NCBI GenBank assembly: GCA_027886175.1
Contig: JAJNNQ010000075.1
Coordinates: 4,133,001 to 4,197,000, forward strand
Origin: Phylloscopus collybita
Lineage: Eukaryota > Chordata > Aves > Passeriformes > Phylloscopidae
Length of the DNA stretch: 64,000 nt
Direction: 5' to 3'
The notes beneath the pieces were generated by a model. The model did not search any database. It saw only the letters and a program-made list of their open reading frames with translations, and was not told where the DNA came from. Below, piece after piece: positions 1 to 13,759 of the stretch (position 1 is its first letter; every line of letters starts with the position of its first letter). The position numbers were made by a program, and so were the translations under genes.

Positions 1-254
1 GATATTCCCATCATGGCTTTGTATGGGATGAATAAGTTGAGGGAAGGAAATTCAATGGGAATTGTTTGAAGCAAAGGGAAGATTATGATTTTCCACAGCA
101 AATGAAAGTCTTGGCATTGTCAGACAATAACTCATCCTGGTTCTTCAAACAGATTGGCTTCATGATGGCTGATGAGGGCTCTGTAGCCACAGTGGCAGTG
201 AATCTTTCAGAATCATTGCAAATGACTTCAACTCCAAATAAAGCAATGGAGACC

Positions 255-366
255 TCTTTTTTTTTTTTTTTTTCTTTTCTTTTTTTTTTTTTTCTTTCTG
301 TTTTTTTTTTTTTTTTTTTTTTTTTTGTGTTTTGTTTGGTTGTTCCTTTTTTTTTTTTTTTTTTTT
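255..366 (+). repeat. T-rich low-complexity tract
   Basis: Long T runs broken by single C and G bases (TTTCTTTT, TTTGTTTGG). The apparent peptides here on either strand are poly-Phe or poly-Lys artefacts. Confidence 0.95.
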
Positions 367-3300
367 GTCAGTGAAACCTCTGTGACTGATGCCTCAGACT
401 GGTTTGGCATGACTAAAATTCACTCTGTCCATTTTCATTCAATAGCTCCTATTCAGCCTCACAATGTCCCTTTAATGAAACCATTTAGGAAAATGATTCT
501 ATTTTGCAGTAATACTGGCAGGCCAGGGAAGTTCATGCTTGTAAAGCAAACTGGCTCATACACTGACCAAATCACTTCTGCAATACACTCCTTGAGAAGG
601 CATTTATCACTAACTGTTTGTTAGCACAGAGAGAACCCAAGCTGTTTCTAAACCTTTGCAAATCTAATACTGACAAGGCTTATCCTAGAATATGTTTTTA
701 GGAGGTGAACTCAGAAGCTATTAGGAGGCCAGGGTATTGCTAGCAGAGAGAAGAAAATAAAATACATGCTGAAAAGAGAAAATAAGATTGAAAAAAATAG
801 TTCTGCTGTAGGGGCCCCTTTAGGCAATCTGGAGAAAGAGAGTAAGGTTTGTAATATTCTCCTCTTTCTCTCATAGCCTAGAGAAGTCTTCATGTGCAAA
901 ATATTTTTAATCTCCTTTTCTATTCTGAGACTCTGTTTCACAAAGTCATTTTTATGCATCCCAGTATAAACACTGCAGCAGATTTAAGAGGGATTTTGTA
1001 TCTGTCAAAATTAAGTGCATCAGTCTGTGTGCAAGGCTGAGAAATGTTGGGAGGCAATCATAGTGGAAAACAAACATACAAAAAAGGCAAACATCAAGTA
1101 AGGAATAGTTTCATTTCTCAGATAAGTGACTTTATTCCCAAGGCTGAGTAGTGACGAAGAGAGAGGTTATTCAGTTGTTATCACAGACAACGGGTGATTG
1201 GGGCTTTGGGGTTCTTTTTCTTTGCTGACTCATTTTCTAGCCTTTAATGAGTCAAACTCTGTCATTGTAGTCTGCAAAAATGGGTGTAATAAGGATGTAT
1301 GTCCCAGAAGGATTCTGAGTCTTAATTGACGTAGGTAAAATATTCTGACATTTTTGTTTGAAGATATAAAAATGAAAATAGCATCACTAAGGGAAGCACC
1401 AGTGCTTTCCATGTAAACACTTCTGCATGGAACCACACCCTTGTGGACCTAGGTATTTTTTTTTCTTTGCTTTCTCTCAGTTTTTATACTTCATGCATTA
1501 TACAGAAAGATGAATGGTTCCACTACTGCATTCAGCAATTCCACTCAAATCAGATATTTATCTCTTCCCATGTTTCTCTTTCATTCTCAAGCAGGAACAC
1601 TTTTATATTGAAATTTAAGGCTTATCCTAACTGAGCTTTCTCCTTGACAGTTGCTGTAACTCTGCTTTTGTATGTGTTGCTTGTTAAGTCCCTTTCACAT
1701 GAAAGTCTGGGACGAAATTCCATTGATTTTCAGTAGGGCAGGATCAAATTCAATATTAAAAAAACTCCATTTCCTGCTAATAATCTATTTTGGTCTCCAG
1801 ACAATTTGCAGAGTTGTCTTTAAAACAGATGTCTAAATCTGATCATCTGCTTGTTTTGTTCTCTCTAAATAACCTGCAAAAAGTTGCATTTATAAGGCTC
1901 AGTCCTGCAGATTTTTATCGGCACTGCTGTTGCTCATTCAAAGGTGACCTTTTTTATAAATCAGGATTTTTTCTTAGAATGAAGGCTGTCAGAATCAAGC
2001 ACTAAAATTCTCACAGCTATTGGTATTTCAGACCAAATTTCATGCCAGTCACCTGACTGTGTTTGCTTTGACTGCAACAAAGCTTGGGAAATAGAAAGTA
2101 GATTAATTAATAGTCAACTAAATCAGGAAAGTTTGAAGAGATGCTAAAGAGAAAAAAAAGAAAAGTCTGGGGCAAGTAGAAGTGACGGCTTGAATGAGAG
2201 AGCTTTTCTGTCCTGTTGGAGGGCATTTTGATTACATGGTCAGTAATGTTTTGTGCAGCACCAGCCCCATTCTAAGCAATAGTCTGTAAATTATATTAAA
2301 TAGAATATAAACAGGATCTACAAATGATTTACAAATAGGGATTGCATAATTTCAATCAAGAGAAGTGTTAAGAAGGAGGGATAGGTACTGTGAAGCAGAG
2401 ACATGGTTATGGTACAAGTTCCATAGGAAACAGGCACTGAAGGGATGAGTGTTTCTTGCAGCATCCTTGATGAGATGTTGAGAGGTTCAGGGCTGGGCAA
2501 ACACAGATCATGGGAGAAAAACCTGGCAGAGATGTGGGGCCATATTCAGACTGTTTTTCCACAGGAGCCTATCTTTAGCATCTGAATTTGGGAAAGTGAT
2601 CAGTGATTCAGGCCACCTACAATCCAGCGCTGCCAGACCAGGCTGGCTGTGCTGTCAGTGCAGAAGAGCAGTCGTGATACCTAAATTAGCTACTGGGAGC
2701 AGATTATTCTGAATAAAACCCTGAATTCAGGAATGGAAGGAAGTTCTTGTACAATTTAACAAAAAAAAGGTTGTTGAAACAGCTGGAGACCCAAAAGGAT
2801 GGAAGCGTGCACATTTCTTGGCTCCGATTTCCTAATTTAATAGCTGTGGAGGAACATGAAAATCTGGTTAACTTCAAGGTAAAATTTAGGGGAAAAAACA
2901 TAAGGAGAAAATAGGAAGTAATGGTGCTTTCCCCAGTGCCCATGCATATTTTTGGGCAGGGATTGAGTCATGCAAAATGGGAAAATCTTAAGTGTTCAGT
3001 CAGGAACTGTAAAACAGAAGTGAAATGAACTGCAGAAAAAAGGGTCTTGTGTTTCAAGTAAGATTTGTTTAGATGATAATGGTGAAGCCAATGAACATAT
3101 TTAGCAGAACTCACTTATTCACTGTTGCTCTTTATCTTTTTCATATGGGTGCTTGTTGTCAAGGTGGTTTTGCATTGCTTTGCTTTTTTTAGTTGTATGT
3201 TGGTTTTAACTCATTGTCATCTGTAGCACTAATAATAATTACAGACACATTTTAATTGTCTCATGTGGGTCATTATGCTCACTCATCCTTGTTTGGGTTT

Positions 3301-3654
3301 TTTCCCTGTTCTTTAGTTGATGTGTTTTGCTTAGAGTTGTGTTCAATAATGCCTAATGAATTTCATGGGTGAATAAAAAACCTTGTGCAAATAGGAGACA
3401 AAGGATAGAGAAAATGGGATGCTTGAGCTCAGAAGCGTAGGAAAAGCTAAGGAAACCAGAATAAAACATGCATTACACAATTCTCTTGCATATCTCTGAC
3501 AAAGATGATTTTAGCCTCTCGATTTAAAAAAAAAAAAAAAATTGGAAGTTTGTGGGTGGTTTTCTAATGGCTCAGTGGGTTTTAGCTGACTAATACTCTG
3601 AGTCTTAAAGAATATGAGCAAAGTACTGTTGTTATCTGTGTTTCAGTTTAACTG

Positions 3655-3900
3655 TGTAGCACTCGCTCACTCCCCACTCCCCAGGGGGATGGGGAGGAGA
3701 GAAAGAAAGGTAAGATCGATGGGTTGAGGTAAAAGCAGTTTAATAATTGAAGTAAAGTAAAATATGATAATAAAAATAGCCATCCCACCAACAGAACCAG
3801 GAATAATTAGATCAGTGACAATGAGAGGAATAAGATGCAGGAAAGATGAGTGATGCAAAATACAGAGTCCCAAATCCAGGGGGAAACCTCATTGGATATT
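3655..3900 (-). mobile_element. Possible avian ERVL-type LTR fragment
   Basis: The + strand reads CCCCACTCCCCAGGGGGATG, then GGGTTGAGGTAAAAGCAG and TTTAATAATTGAAG, which resembles the reverse complement of a common bird ERVL-like LTR with an ATTAAA poly(A) signal. I could not find both LTR ends or a target duplication, so the boundaries are approximate. Confidence 0.4.
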
Positions 3901-5599
3901 TTTTGTAGTGGGACCCCTGAGGTGAAGCAGATAAATGCTGTCAGTCTCTCAAAACCACAGTGGCTCAGATGGACACAAAAAGATCTGCCTGGTTTTGAAT
4001 GGTTCAACGTAACAAGACTTCTGATTTTCCCCTCTGTAAATGGAAGGAGTGAGGTGGGTCAGAAAGCTCTGGACATGTTCAGCTGTAGGTGAGGAATTTG
4101 TGAAAATAGAGATTTGCCTCTGGGATGTGCCTGTGGACAGATGGTGTCCATGCAAGCCTTGACCATCACTCAGAAATTGGCCTGAACTTCTTTCCAAATG
4201 AGGAAATTAATGAGTGGCATTCATAGTGCTGCTGCTCTCACTTGCCAGGCAGAAGCCAGCCTTGTCAAACAGTGAAACAAAAGAAAGAACAAACACCTCT
4301 CTTTCATCTAGGATTGTTATCAAGACAGAGGTTGCTGTCAAGAAACCCAAAAGACTTTTGGTATTTATTTTACATGGAAGGTTTGAGGGGGTTTTGGTGA
4401 AAGGTGGTGGTAAATAAATGACATTTTATGATGGAGTCAGAGCTCAAAAGACTCACTGGAGTCCTGTCTGTCTTCCTTCCCATAGCAATTGGGCCAGCAG
4501 CTCTGCCTGGGAGTGTATAATGGACAACTAATCTCTTCCAAGCAAGCCAAAATTCTCTTTTCTCAGCCCAGTTGAGGTAATGGCTGGTGGGTATTTCAGG
4601 CATTGTTCATGCACTGTGTGGGTGCACATTGTGTTAATCATGAAGCGTGGAAATGACCAGTCAAATACATGAAGCATTAAGTGTTCCAGCTTCTGTCCTC
4701 AACAACTTCCCAACATGGGCAGCTAGATCTGTCCCTCTGGACTCACTGCCTGACAGTGCTGCTATTTGTGATGCACAGGAACATCTTTCACTTGACATTT
4801 TTATTTGCTAACTTTGATCTCAGCTTTAGCATCTTGGAGAGCCTGCGTTGTAACTTTTTTTTTTCTTGACTCAGTCATTACATGAGGAGAAATACCACCA
4901 GGAGGTCATAACGTGCTGTTCCATCTGCTCTGTCTTGCCCTATATCCTCATCTGGATTTGCAAATCAGGTCATGGAAATAAATGTTACATGGGAGCCAGA
5001 ACACAGGAATTACAATAGCAGGTCAGAGCAGTTGTCTGCCCTGTCTGGGATCCTGTCTGGCAGAGTTGGCACCATAGGTCTCAGAAAAAGGAGTGTTCTG
5101 AAGAGTAGGACTGTACATGTGTTGGGAAGATGAATGGTGGTTCTGTGCCCTCAAACATCTGTGCTCAGGACATCCTGAAAAGGACAGGAATTAACACAGG
5201 CACTGGCCCCTGGTACCATTTTGTGGGAGCAAAATGAAAACTAAATGTGTGATCATTCCAGTCTGGAAAAAAACAGAAAGTGTGTTAGCATTTCTGATTT
5301 TCTTTTCTCCTTTGTCTCCCCAAATGTCTTTTGAATTTGTTTACCAATTTTTTATGCAATTTGATAGAGAGGTAGAGAGTTCAGTGAAAATGAAATTCCT
5401 GCAAATTTGTGAAATCTGGAGGAGAGGAGGCAAACTTGAGAGAATGAGAGAAAGGCAATAATGGGCAGATTGCAGTTTGGGCAAAAACCTTTGCAGGTGC
5501 CGCAAAGCCCAGGTCATAGGAGGTGAAAATGTCCACTGGAAGGGGCTGCTGGAAGTCCTGCAGTCCTGCAGTGTATCAGGTCAGCTTTGCCTGTAATGA

Positions 5600-5850
5600 C
5601 TCTCAAATACCTCTAAGGCTGGAGATCTGACCAGGGAGCAGAGATTTGGTCCTCCATGACCATTTCCAGAACTTCACTACTCTGCAAGTGAAGAATCATT
5701 TCCTGATACCCAGTTTGAACCTCTGAATTGTGATCTTCTGCCCATGACTGAGAAGCACTTGTCTCCATCATCTTTACAACTCTGCTTGAATAGTGGTAGG
5801 CTGAAATTGTAGTCTCCCTTAGCCTCCTCTTCACAAAAGAAACTGATGTT
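5600..5850 (-). mobile_element. CR1 LINE fragment (old, degenerate)
   Basis: Read on the + strand, this resembles the antisense of an older CR1 3' region: a segment like TCCAGAACTTCACTACTCTG, then GTGAAGAATCATTTCCTGATA, and later CTCCCTTAGCCTCCTCTTC. It is strongly diverged and the ends are approximate. A 115-codon minus-strand open frame across it is probably fortuitous. Confidence 0.5.
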
Positions 5851-7894
5851 GAGTCAATCATCCATAAGAAAAAGAAGCTGTAGGTAACCAGTACCCTTGG
5901 AATTACCTTCTCTTTTATAAATGCAAAAGCCAGAGGGATGAGAATAAGATATTTCTTCACTTACTGCAAAAATGCATAAATACAGTACTTCAATGCATTG
6001 ATCTCTACTTTTTCCTGTAGTCCTAGAAGAGTATCAACCCCTGCTACAGGAACAACTTTCTTTCTGGACAAGTGGTGTCAGCATTATAGAATAGAAATTA
6101 GTCATCTGTCTGCCAACATTGTTCCATGGAAGGTTCAGACACCGTTCTCTCTAGTGCAGCTTCAAATCAGCCCCTCATTTGTAGAGTTTATGTAATGCCT
6201 CACTGATCTACCAGGGTGGTCCCTTAATCTTTGGGAGTTTGAGTTTCAGTATATGGGTTTTAAATAATTGCAACATTGCAAACTTAATTCTTTTGCTGTT
6301 TCCCCCATCACCTTTAAAAATCATTAAAGCATTTCCATTTTTTTTTTTTTTACATGGAGATTTGTAACAGCTGTTGGTTGCACAGGAAAATAAAGGCACC
6401 AAGTGAAATGGATAATGTCAAAGCAATGTAGAAATTTGCAGTATTTCTGATTAAATGTCAATTTTCTCTGCCTGGGCCAGCAATGGGTTAAGATTGAGCA
6501 AATCTATTCCACTGCAAGCTAAGAAGGTTCCACTTGATGGCTTTTGTATTGTTTATCCATAAAGTTGTACTCTTCCCCCTATTTCCAAATAAAAAGGGAC
6601 GCTTTCAGCAGTAAATTCAGGAGGTGAGTGCAGCTGGAAAAGGCATCCAACAGATGAACAGTTTCTGTGCTTTTCTTTGAGGTCTCCTGGGGACTTTTAA
6701 GGCTGTCAGAGGGTCCCTGGGAACTCTTTAAGGATTTTCTTGGTGCTGGCTTTGGTTAGGAAAGGATAACTTCCAGCAGGCTCTAACAGCTTCTTCCAGC
6801 CATTCCTGATCAGAGTGTACTTCGAGTTTCCTTTATTCCAGCTGATTGGGGAAAATCAAGCACCCTTTCAACAGGTGCTATGGAGAAGCCTATTTAGCTG
6901 CTGGCCTTAAAGCACAGCTACCAGAAGCAGCAGCTGTTTCTTCTCCAAGATCCTGAAGATACAAAAAACTTGAGCTCCCAACTCTACTGAAGGATGTGCT
7001 GGGAGTCTGTGCTAATCAGAGTGGGAAATGAAGACTTCTGTGATGGCAAACTCAGAAACTTGTGACTTCTGGCCTCTGGAGGAAGGCTCCTGCTCCACCT
7101 GCAGCTCCAGAACAGCTTCTGGGTGTCGATGAGGGACTGGGAGCTCTGTCCAGTGAAGGATCTGAGCTGGAGAAGGGTGGATAGCAGCAGGTGACTCCCT
7201 CCCCTGGGGGTTTTAACCCAGCCTGGGGTTAAAACCATTTAACCTCATTTCTCAGCCTGACCAGTCTTGGGATGTCTTCTGCTGACCATGGACTCAGTTC
7301 TAGGGTGTTGTAGACTCACTGCTGAGGCCTGTCCAGCCACTGGGCAATTGTCCACTTCCAAATGGGCACCAGTGATCCAGTCCAGGAAACCTGGAGCACA
7401 GCAGGTATTTCCAGATGGTTTCACAGGTTGTGGTTGAGCATATGTGACCCAAATTTTTGTTTTCTGTTTTGTCCTTAAGTAGGGAGGACCAGAGAAGGAG
7501 TGGAGAGATTCTCTAGGGCAGCAGCTATTGTCAGCAATGAGGATTTGGCTTCCATGACAATGGGATCTTCTTTGGGAATCAAGGATGGCTACAGAGAGAC
7601 TGGATCTGCCTGGCCATGTGAGGCAAAAAATAGGAACAGGAATGACAGGGGAGGGCAGTGAGGATCCACAGCAGATTTTGCACTTTGCATGAAAGTGTAG
7701 GGAGAATTGATGGAACTCTGCCTTGAGATGAGTGATGGATCAGCTGGGAGCTGCTGGGTCACTCTCAGGGAGCAGAGCAATGCAGCTGGTGTAGTGATGA
7801 ACATTTACCACAGACTGACAGTGAGGGAAAAAGGAGATGAGACAAATGGGTTCCTTCTTTGGACAGTGGGAAGAATCCACCCCAGAGAAGGGGA

Positions 7895-8215
7895 TTTTAT
7901 TCATGTGTATAAATATCTGATGGGAGGATATGGAGACAGAGCCAGACATGATTCTCAGAGGTGCCCAGTGAAAGGACAAGAGGTGATGGGCACACATTGA
8001 AATTCAGGAAATGCCATTTAAACATAAGAAACCCTTTTTTTAAAATGAAGGTGTCTGAAAGCTGATGCTGGCTACCCAGAGAGGTTGGGGACTTTCCATC
8101 CTTGCAAACCTGGCCAAACTGCTCTGGCTGACCCTGCTTTGAGCACAGGTTGGACTGGATCATGCTCAGAGGTCCCTACCAGCCTCAGTGACTCCACAGC
8201 TCTGTCAAAAACACA
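7895..8215 (+). mobile_element. CR1 LINE fragment, 3' region
   Basis: Sense-orientation CR1: TATAAATATCTGATGGGAGG, then GTGCCCAGTGAAAGGACAAG, ACATAAGAAACCC, GGCTACCCAGAGAGGTTGGG and TTGGACTGGATCATGCTCAG in the usual order toward the 3' end. It is 5' truncated, as nearly all avian CR1 copies are. Divergence is moderate. Confidence 0.85.
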
Positions 8216-11200
8216 TTCCTTCTTTTCCTTTACATCAGCAAGGCAGCACACAGCCATGAGGATCAAGGTACTTGAATTGTTTGGGATGTGCTTGGAGTTT
8301 CCATGAAGAGACAACAAGTGGGAAGGATTTGCAGCACAACTTTCCCAGGGCACATGCCGCAGAGCAAAATGTAAATTTTCATGAGTGAAATAATCTACCT
8401 TGAATCACTTAATTATTGGCAATAAAAGAAACCACAAGACTGACCTGCAAATTACAGGGGTGAAAAACTAAGTGCAGGTGTAGACTTCACTGAAGCTTTG
8501 TTGAAACTCTGTAGGTAGTCCAAGTGTATGTTTAAGAATGTCAAATGAATAAATAACAGCTACTGGAGCTATGTACTCTTTTTAACTGCAATTACTGGTA
8601 CACTGCAATCTGCTGTCTGAAAGCATTGGAAATCTTCCAGAGACAGAATAGGCCACAGCATTTTGGTACAGTTGGTAGAGATGAAGTGATGTGATGCCCT
8701 TGCAGGTGGAGGAAGAAAAGCAAGAAGAGAATGACCATGCAGATGCTGGATGGTAAATATCTGGATTTCTGCTCAAACTGGACAAAGGATAAGACTTCAC
8801 AGGCTCATAGTCATACAATAGCTGGTTTTATTCTTAAACCAATATTTTGAAAATGTCTTTAACATCTCTTGTTAAAATAGCAGCACAAAATGAGTAATAA
8901 ATTCATGTATTTCAGTAGCAGATTTTATTCAATGTAGGTAATTTTCTAAGTGCTCAATTCCACTTATTCATACGTGGCATTCAATTAAACATACTTTAGG
9001 ATAGGTAGGTTTAACACCTGTGGGAATGTTTTAAGGACCATTCAAGGAGCAGAGGAAAATAAACTGTTTGGTTAAATCAGAAATGGTAGCAGAGGGAAAG
9101 TCAGTGTCATGGTATGCTTGGTTAACTGAAGAAGAGCATTTTTTGGACTGAAGGCAGCTGCAGAAACAAAGTTTGACAATTCATCCAACTTACCAGCAGT
9201 CAGCCAGAAGCATGTTGGATGGTAGATGAGATGACCAGAGACCTGACCAGAACAGCTTTAATAAACAGAAGTGTTGGCCAAGTGCTACAGAGCTGCCTTG
9301 CAGACAAATGGGATCAGTTCTTTCCTGTTGTGCCAGGGGAGGAGATCCAGGATGTGCCTCTGGAGTGCAGGATCACCAGTGATGGAGTGATAAGAAATTG
9401 TGTGCTGGGTTTTGGCAGGTGCCATTTACATTCAGCCAGTTTGCAGCACAGCTGCAGCCACTCACCCAGTGAAGGCCTGGTCTGTTCCCTCTTCCTGCAG
9501 AGAGTGCAAATCCTCAAGTGTGAATGGTGTTCACAGCCTCTCTCCTACCTCTGGTATCTCCAGTTGCAACATCTGGCCAATGTTGATGTGATGACCAGTA
9601 AGGTTTCCTTACTTTGCCCATTTTTCATTGTCTCACTACTCTGTTACTGAAGAGACTGACCACTTTCTCTCTGGAACCTGCCTCTTTGGCCTTTGATTAG
9701 AAGATCATTTCAGGGTCTCCACTCTTGCACCCTCTCTGTTACTTTTCTTTGCCTTGACATCAAGATTTCACTTCTTTTCTTCTTGTCAGCTTCATTTCAT
9801 GAAGTCTGCTTTGTGCAGGGCTGTACTTCCTTGTCTCCACTTTGATGATTCCTAGAAAATCCACTATTATTTATCATTGTGTTGCTTTGAAAGTTAGCTG
9901 TGAAAGTAGATGCACTACAGTATTTACAGAGACATGGCAAATAATATCCTAAATCTATGCCAGACAGCTCAACCCTTCCCTGTTGAAGGGGAGAGAGGAA
10001 TTGTCTATGTAGCTAATGCCAGCCTGGGAAAAAGAAAGCAACTTCAAAGGAGTGATGACTCTGTTGGTTGCTGTGCTGAAAGGGAATAAACTACAAATGA
10101 AATAAAAACAAACCTCAAAAGGTGACATTCTTCTGCAGAAAATGGAATAAAATTGTTTTTTCCTACCTGCAAGTTCTTTGCTTTTGTGAAGCTTGGAGCA
10201 ATTATTTCTTATGTGTGTTGAAAATGAATTTGTTTTTAGAGGCAGCACCAGAGTGGACAGAGCTGAGGAGTTTGGGGGTCCTATTCCCACCCATGGATTT
10301 GGTGGTGGTGTAACTGTAAGCAAATTGTTTTCCCCCTCTGTACCTGTTTCTCATTATCAAGTAGGTCTAATGGTCTTTCCTTCATAAAGCTTTTTCAGTC
10401 TGATTGGAAATCCAAGCTATGAAATGTACATATCCTGCTGCTATTACACAGCAAAATATTTTGAAGGCTTCTTTTAAAATTTAGGAGAGGACACATCTAT
10501 GTATATCCAAAGTGAGCATGAAGCATTGCAGCTGGAATATTAAGACCTAAGAATCCAAATAAGCAGGAGTTGGTGCCCAATCCACATTTTTATGCTTTAT
10601 GTGGCTGGTTGTTCATATGTAGAAGAGGATATTTCTTCTATTACCCACCATCCTCTTTTGACTCTGTAGATCTTTTTAAATTGCCAAGAATAGAAATGAG
10701 TACATAAATGGATGTATTTCTAAACCACCTTCCTCTCCTTACAGAATGTAAAATGAGGTTATTTCTGCTATGCTATAAAACGTGTAGTTGCAGTGGCTTT
10801 GAGAGGCTTCAGCACCATAAGCTTTACAGTTAGTTTAAGGGATGTGGTTCCGTTACTAGGACACCACAGGATCTACCAAAAAAGAATGAAAAATAGTCCT
10901 TTTCTTCCTTTATTTCTCCAAGGCATTGTATTTTTATTACAGTACAGAGTGATGTGATCTGATTACTTCAAAGGCAATCTAACTTTGAGCTCCTTGTGTC
11001 TGTAACCATTTGGTCATCACACATTGGTCCCTCTGAAGGTCTTGGGTAATGATGTTTCCATCTGAACTTTTATTAGTGGGTTAAGTATTTTAGGGAATTC
11101 ATTCAGCTCTGCTGCAGAGATGGCATTGATAATCTGTTTTCCCTTTCTGCCTTACTGTTTGCCTTCTGAGATAGCTGCATTTTGAGTGAAACTCTGTGTC

Positions 11201-13254
11201 TAAACAAAGAGCTTGGTCACTGTAAATATATGCAGGAAGAATGAGTTCTGCAAACAAGGCAGACTTTGCCTTGTGACCTCTTTTTCTGAGATGATCCATG
11301 GGGAGAGATACAGATGAGTAAAAGTAATAGACTTCTCAGTACACTGACTTTCTGGAGGGGCTGTAGACTGACTAAATCTGTGATCCTGTGATCTCTTGAA
11401 AAAGATGACTAAGGAATAAAATTTCAGATGTGTTTGCTGCAAGGGTTGGTGTGATTCTCAGCATTGAAATCAGTGTGTTAATCTCAGCTTAAGCTCTCTG
11501 TTGGTTTGGCAGATTTGCTACGAGTTGTCTTCTGAAAAATGGTTGAAGAACTCAGTCCTTTTTATCCACCTGATGTCTGAACCTACTTTATTTGCTGTTT
11601 TAGCAGAGAGAATAAGACTTCATTGTACACAAACACCCCCTTTTGAGAACTGAGCTTCAAATCCAAATTCATGTCATGCTTCTAGTGGCCACATTCCTCC
11701 TTGTGGTGTTAAGGGGATTCAAAGCCAAAACTCATTTATAGTTTTGTAGAAAACCTACAAATCCTTCTCCTTGGAATATGTTTTCATCTTTACATTGTAT
11801 CTGTATCTGTCAAAACACAGAAGTCATTTACACCATTGTCCAATGCGTGAGCTGTATCTTCAGGACAGAGGACTGCAATCCCACATTGGGATGCTTCTTT
11901 GCCAAGATATGCATTAGTATTTTTTTTTTTTAATTCCTTTATATCTATTTATTAAGTAGTTAAATAAATATGAAAAAAGGGGATATTTCAAATGGTACCT
12001 GTAGAGAAATGAGGCTTGATAGTGTTCTCTCTTCAGAAGTTAAACTAAAATTTTAAATTCTTAACTGAAGCTATGTGATAGACCATTGTTATTAGCCATA
12101 ATAATGGCTTAGACCATTATTAATTTCTGAAAAGGAAGAGAGGGTAGCAGATAGGTAGTCTGGTCATGCTAGACAAATGTTTTCAGTTGTGCCAAAAATC
12201 TGTCTGAAAGCAAAGAAGTTGTAGAGTTGCCTCGAAGTTGATCCACAGCTGTTAAGAGAGTGGGCTGGACTTGGAGCTTGGGAGGGAAACCTGGTACTGC
12301 AAATGGGACTGCTCAGTAAAGGGAACATGGAGGGCATCTGGATAAAAATTCTTGATTACAAATACAGAGGACAGTATTTTACAGTGTATTATTTATAGGA
12401 ATTGGGGTTGAGAAAGAAAAGCATTCTGCTTTACATGAAAGCAGCTGTACCTCCCCGGCCAAATTTCAGACTCTGCCTAAAATGCCTGAAAATGATAGAG
12501 CTGCTGAGGGAAAAGAAATCTGTGCAAATTCTAAGATCAGATTAGAAACTTTTGAGTCATTCTAGGAACCGTACTAAAAAAAAAAACCCTTGCTGTTATT
12601 GTGCCAAAATGAATTAATCTCAATGGTGAAAGACAAAACTGGCATCTTTGGTCAATATTTAACAAGAATTATTGAAAAGAAAAATCTCTCTGCTGTCACT
12701 CAGACCACTGTATTCTCAGAAGAAATTTGTGATAGCATTCAAAAAGCAAAAATTAACCAAAATACAACTCTCCTTCTGTAGAAAAGCAATTTAACATTTA
12801 ATAAAAAAAGTAACTTCACTTGAGGTGGTGAGTCTGCAGCCTATCAAGCCTGCCATATAATTTTAAATTTTATAACTCTCATGATTAGAAAATGTCAAGA
12901 TAATCAAAATATAGGGGAAAATACAGCTGCTACAGTAAATGAATGCTCTGAAAGTACTGAGATTGTGTCATGCTGTAACCATATAACAATCCTGGCTTTT
13001 AAAACACTCCTGTCACACAGTGTTTTGCTTATACATTGCTTGAAGATAGTGAGGGTTTGGGTATGATTTCACAGTTGATCTTAAGAGTGAGTTGTTAAAT
13101 TTACATTTTACATTTGATACACGGCTCTGATAATGAACCTGCGCTGCAGAGAAAGTGTCAGAAAGTTTAATTTCTTTTGTGCTCAAATCCTTCTTATAAA
13201 TCTGCGTGGGTAATAAAATTATAATCACATATTCATGCCTCTTTGCAAAATAAG
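8216..13254. other. Intronic stretch without recognisable features
   Basis: No repeat family or exon was recognised. The longest open frame (9219-9650, 143 codons, +) starts with EMTRDLTRTALINRSV but turns into Cys/Ser/Leu-rich text, and no flanking splice sites stood out. Confidence 0.6.
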
Positions 13255-13475
13255 TGTAATGATACTTTGTATTCCCTCAGCGCCAGCTCTCTCAGATTCT
13301 TCAGGCACTTTATAAACATTAATTAAGACTCGCACCTCTGCGTTGAGTGAGCGCGACACTGATCACCTGCATTGTTTTGGAAAGTGTCTGCCATATTTTG
13401 ATTACTCCAGAGCCACCTGTTAATATTGTACTCATCAGTAAACTGAGGCAGGGAAGTTGGGTTCATGTGATAAAA
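13255..13475 (+). mobile_element. Ancient CORE-SINE (MIR-like) relic
   Basis: TTCAGGCACTTTATAAACAT followed by TAATTAAGACTCGCACC, and later ATTGTACTCATCAGTAAACT with GAGGCAGGG, match in order the 3' half and tail of old amniote MIR or LF-SINE type elements. Between the two matching parts is less similar sequence. The copy is highly diverged. Confidence 0.5.
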
Positions 13476-13759
13476 TTCCTGCAGATCAATAATTAACCTT
13501 GGGGCTGCATTTAAGAGTGTCTTGCTTTCCATTTCCCTGTTGCAACCACCAGATCAACTCCTGTGGGGACTTCAAAACTTTCACAGTTCATTTTGAACCC
13601 AGGGGATGGATGATGTGTTCAATTTATTTGACCTTTCACCAATGTGGAAGGCAATTTTGAGAACAGCTGTATACTTGTGCCGTGTTTACTTCGGTGCATT
13701 CGATAATCCATGGACAAAGCTGTCAAAGAAATGGTTTTGGTTCAGACAGGAGGGGGAGA

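Noticed and set aside
5613..5960. 115-codon minus-strand frame
   Set aside because: Most of it lies in a diverged CR1 3' region, which in this part of the element does not encode the CR1 proteins.
9219..9650. 143-codon + frame in the upstream intron
   Set aside because: The first 65 residues look somewhat protein-like, but the rest is Cys/Ser/Leu-rich; it does not match TRAPPC9 and lacks convincing flanking splice sites.
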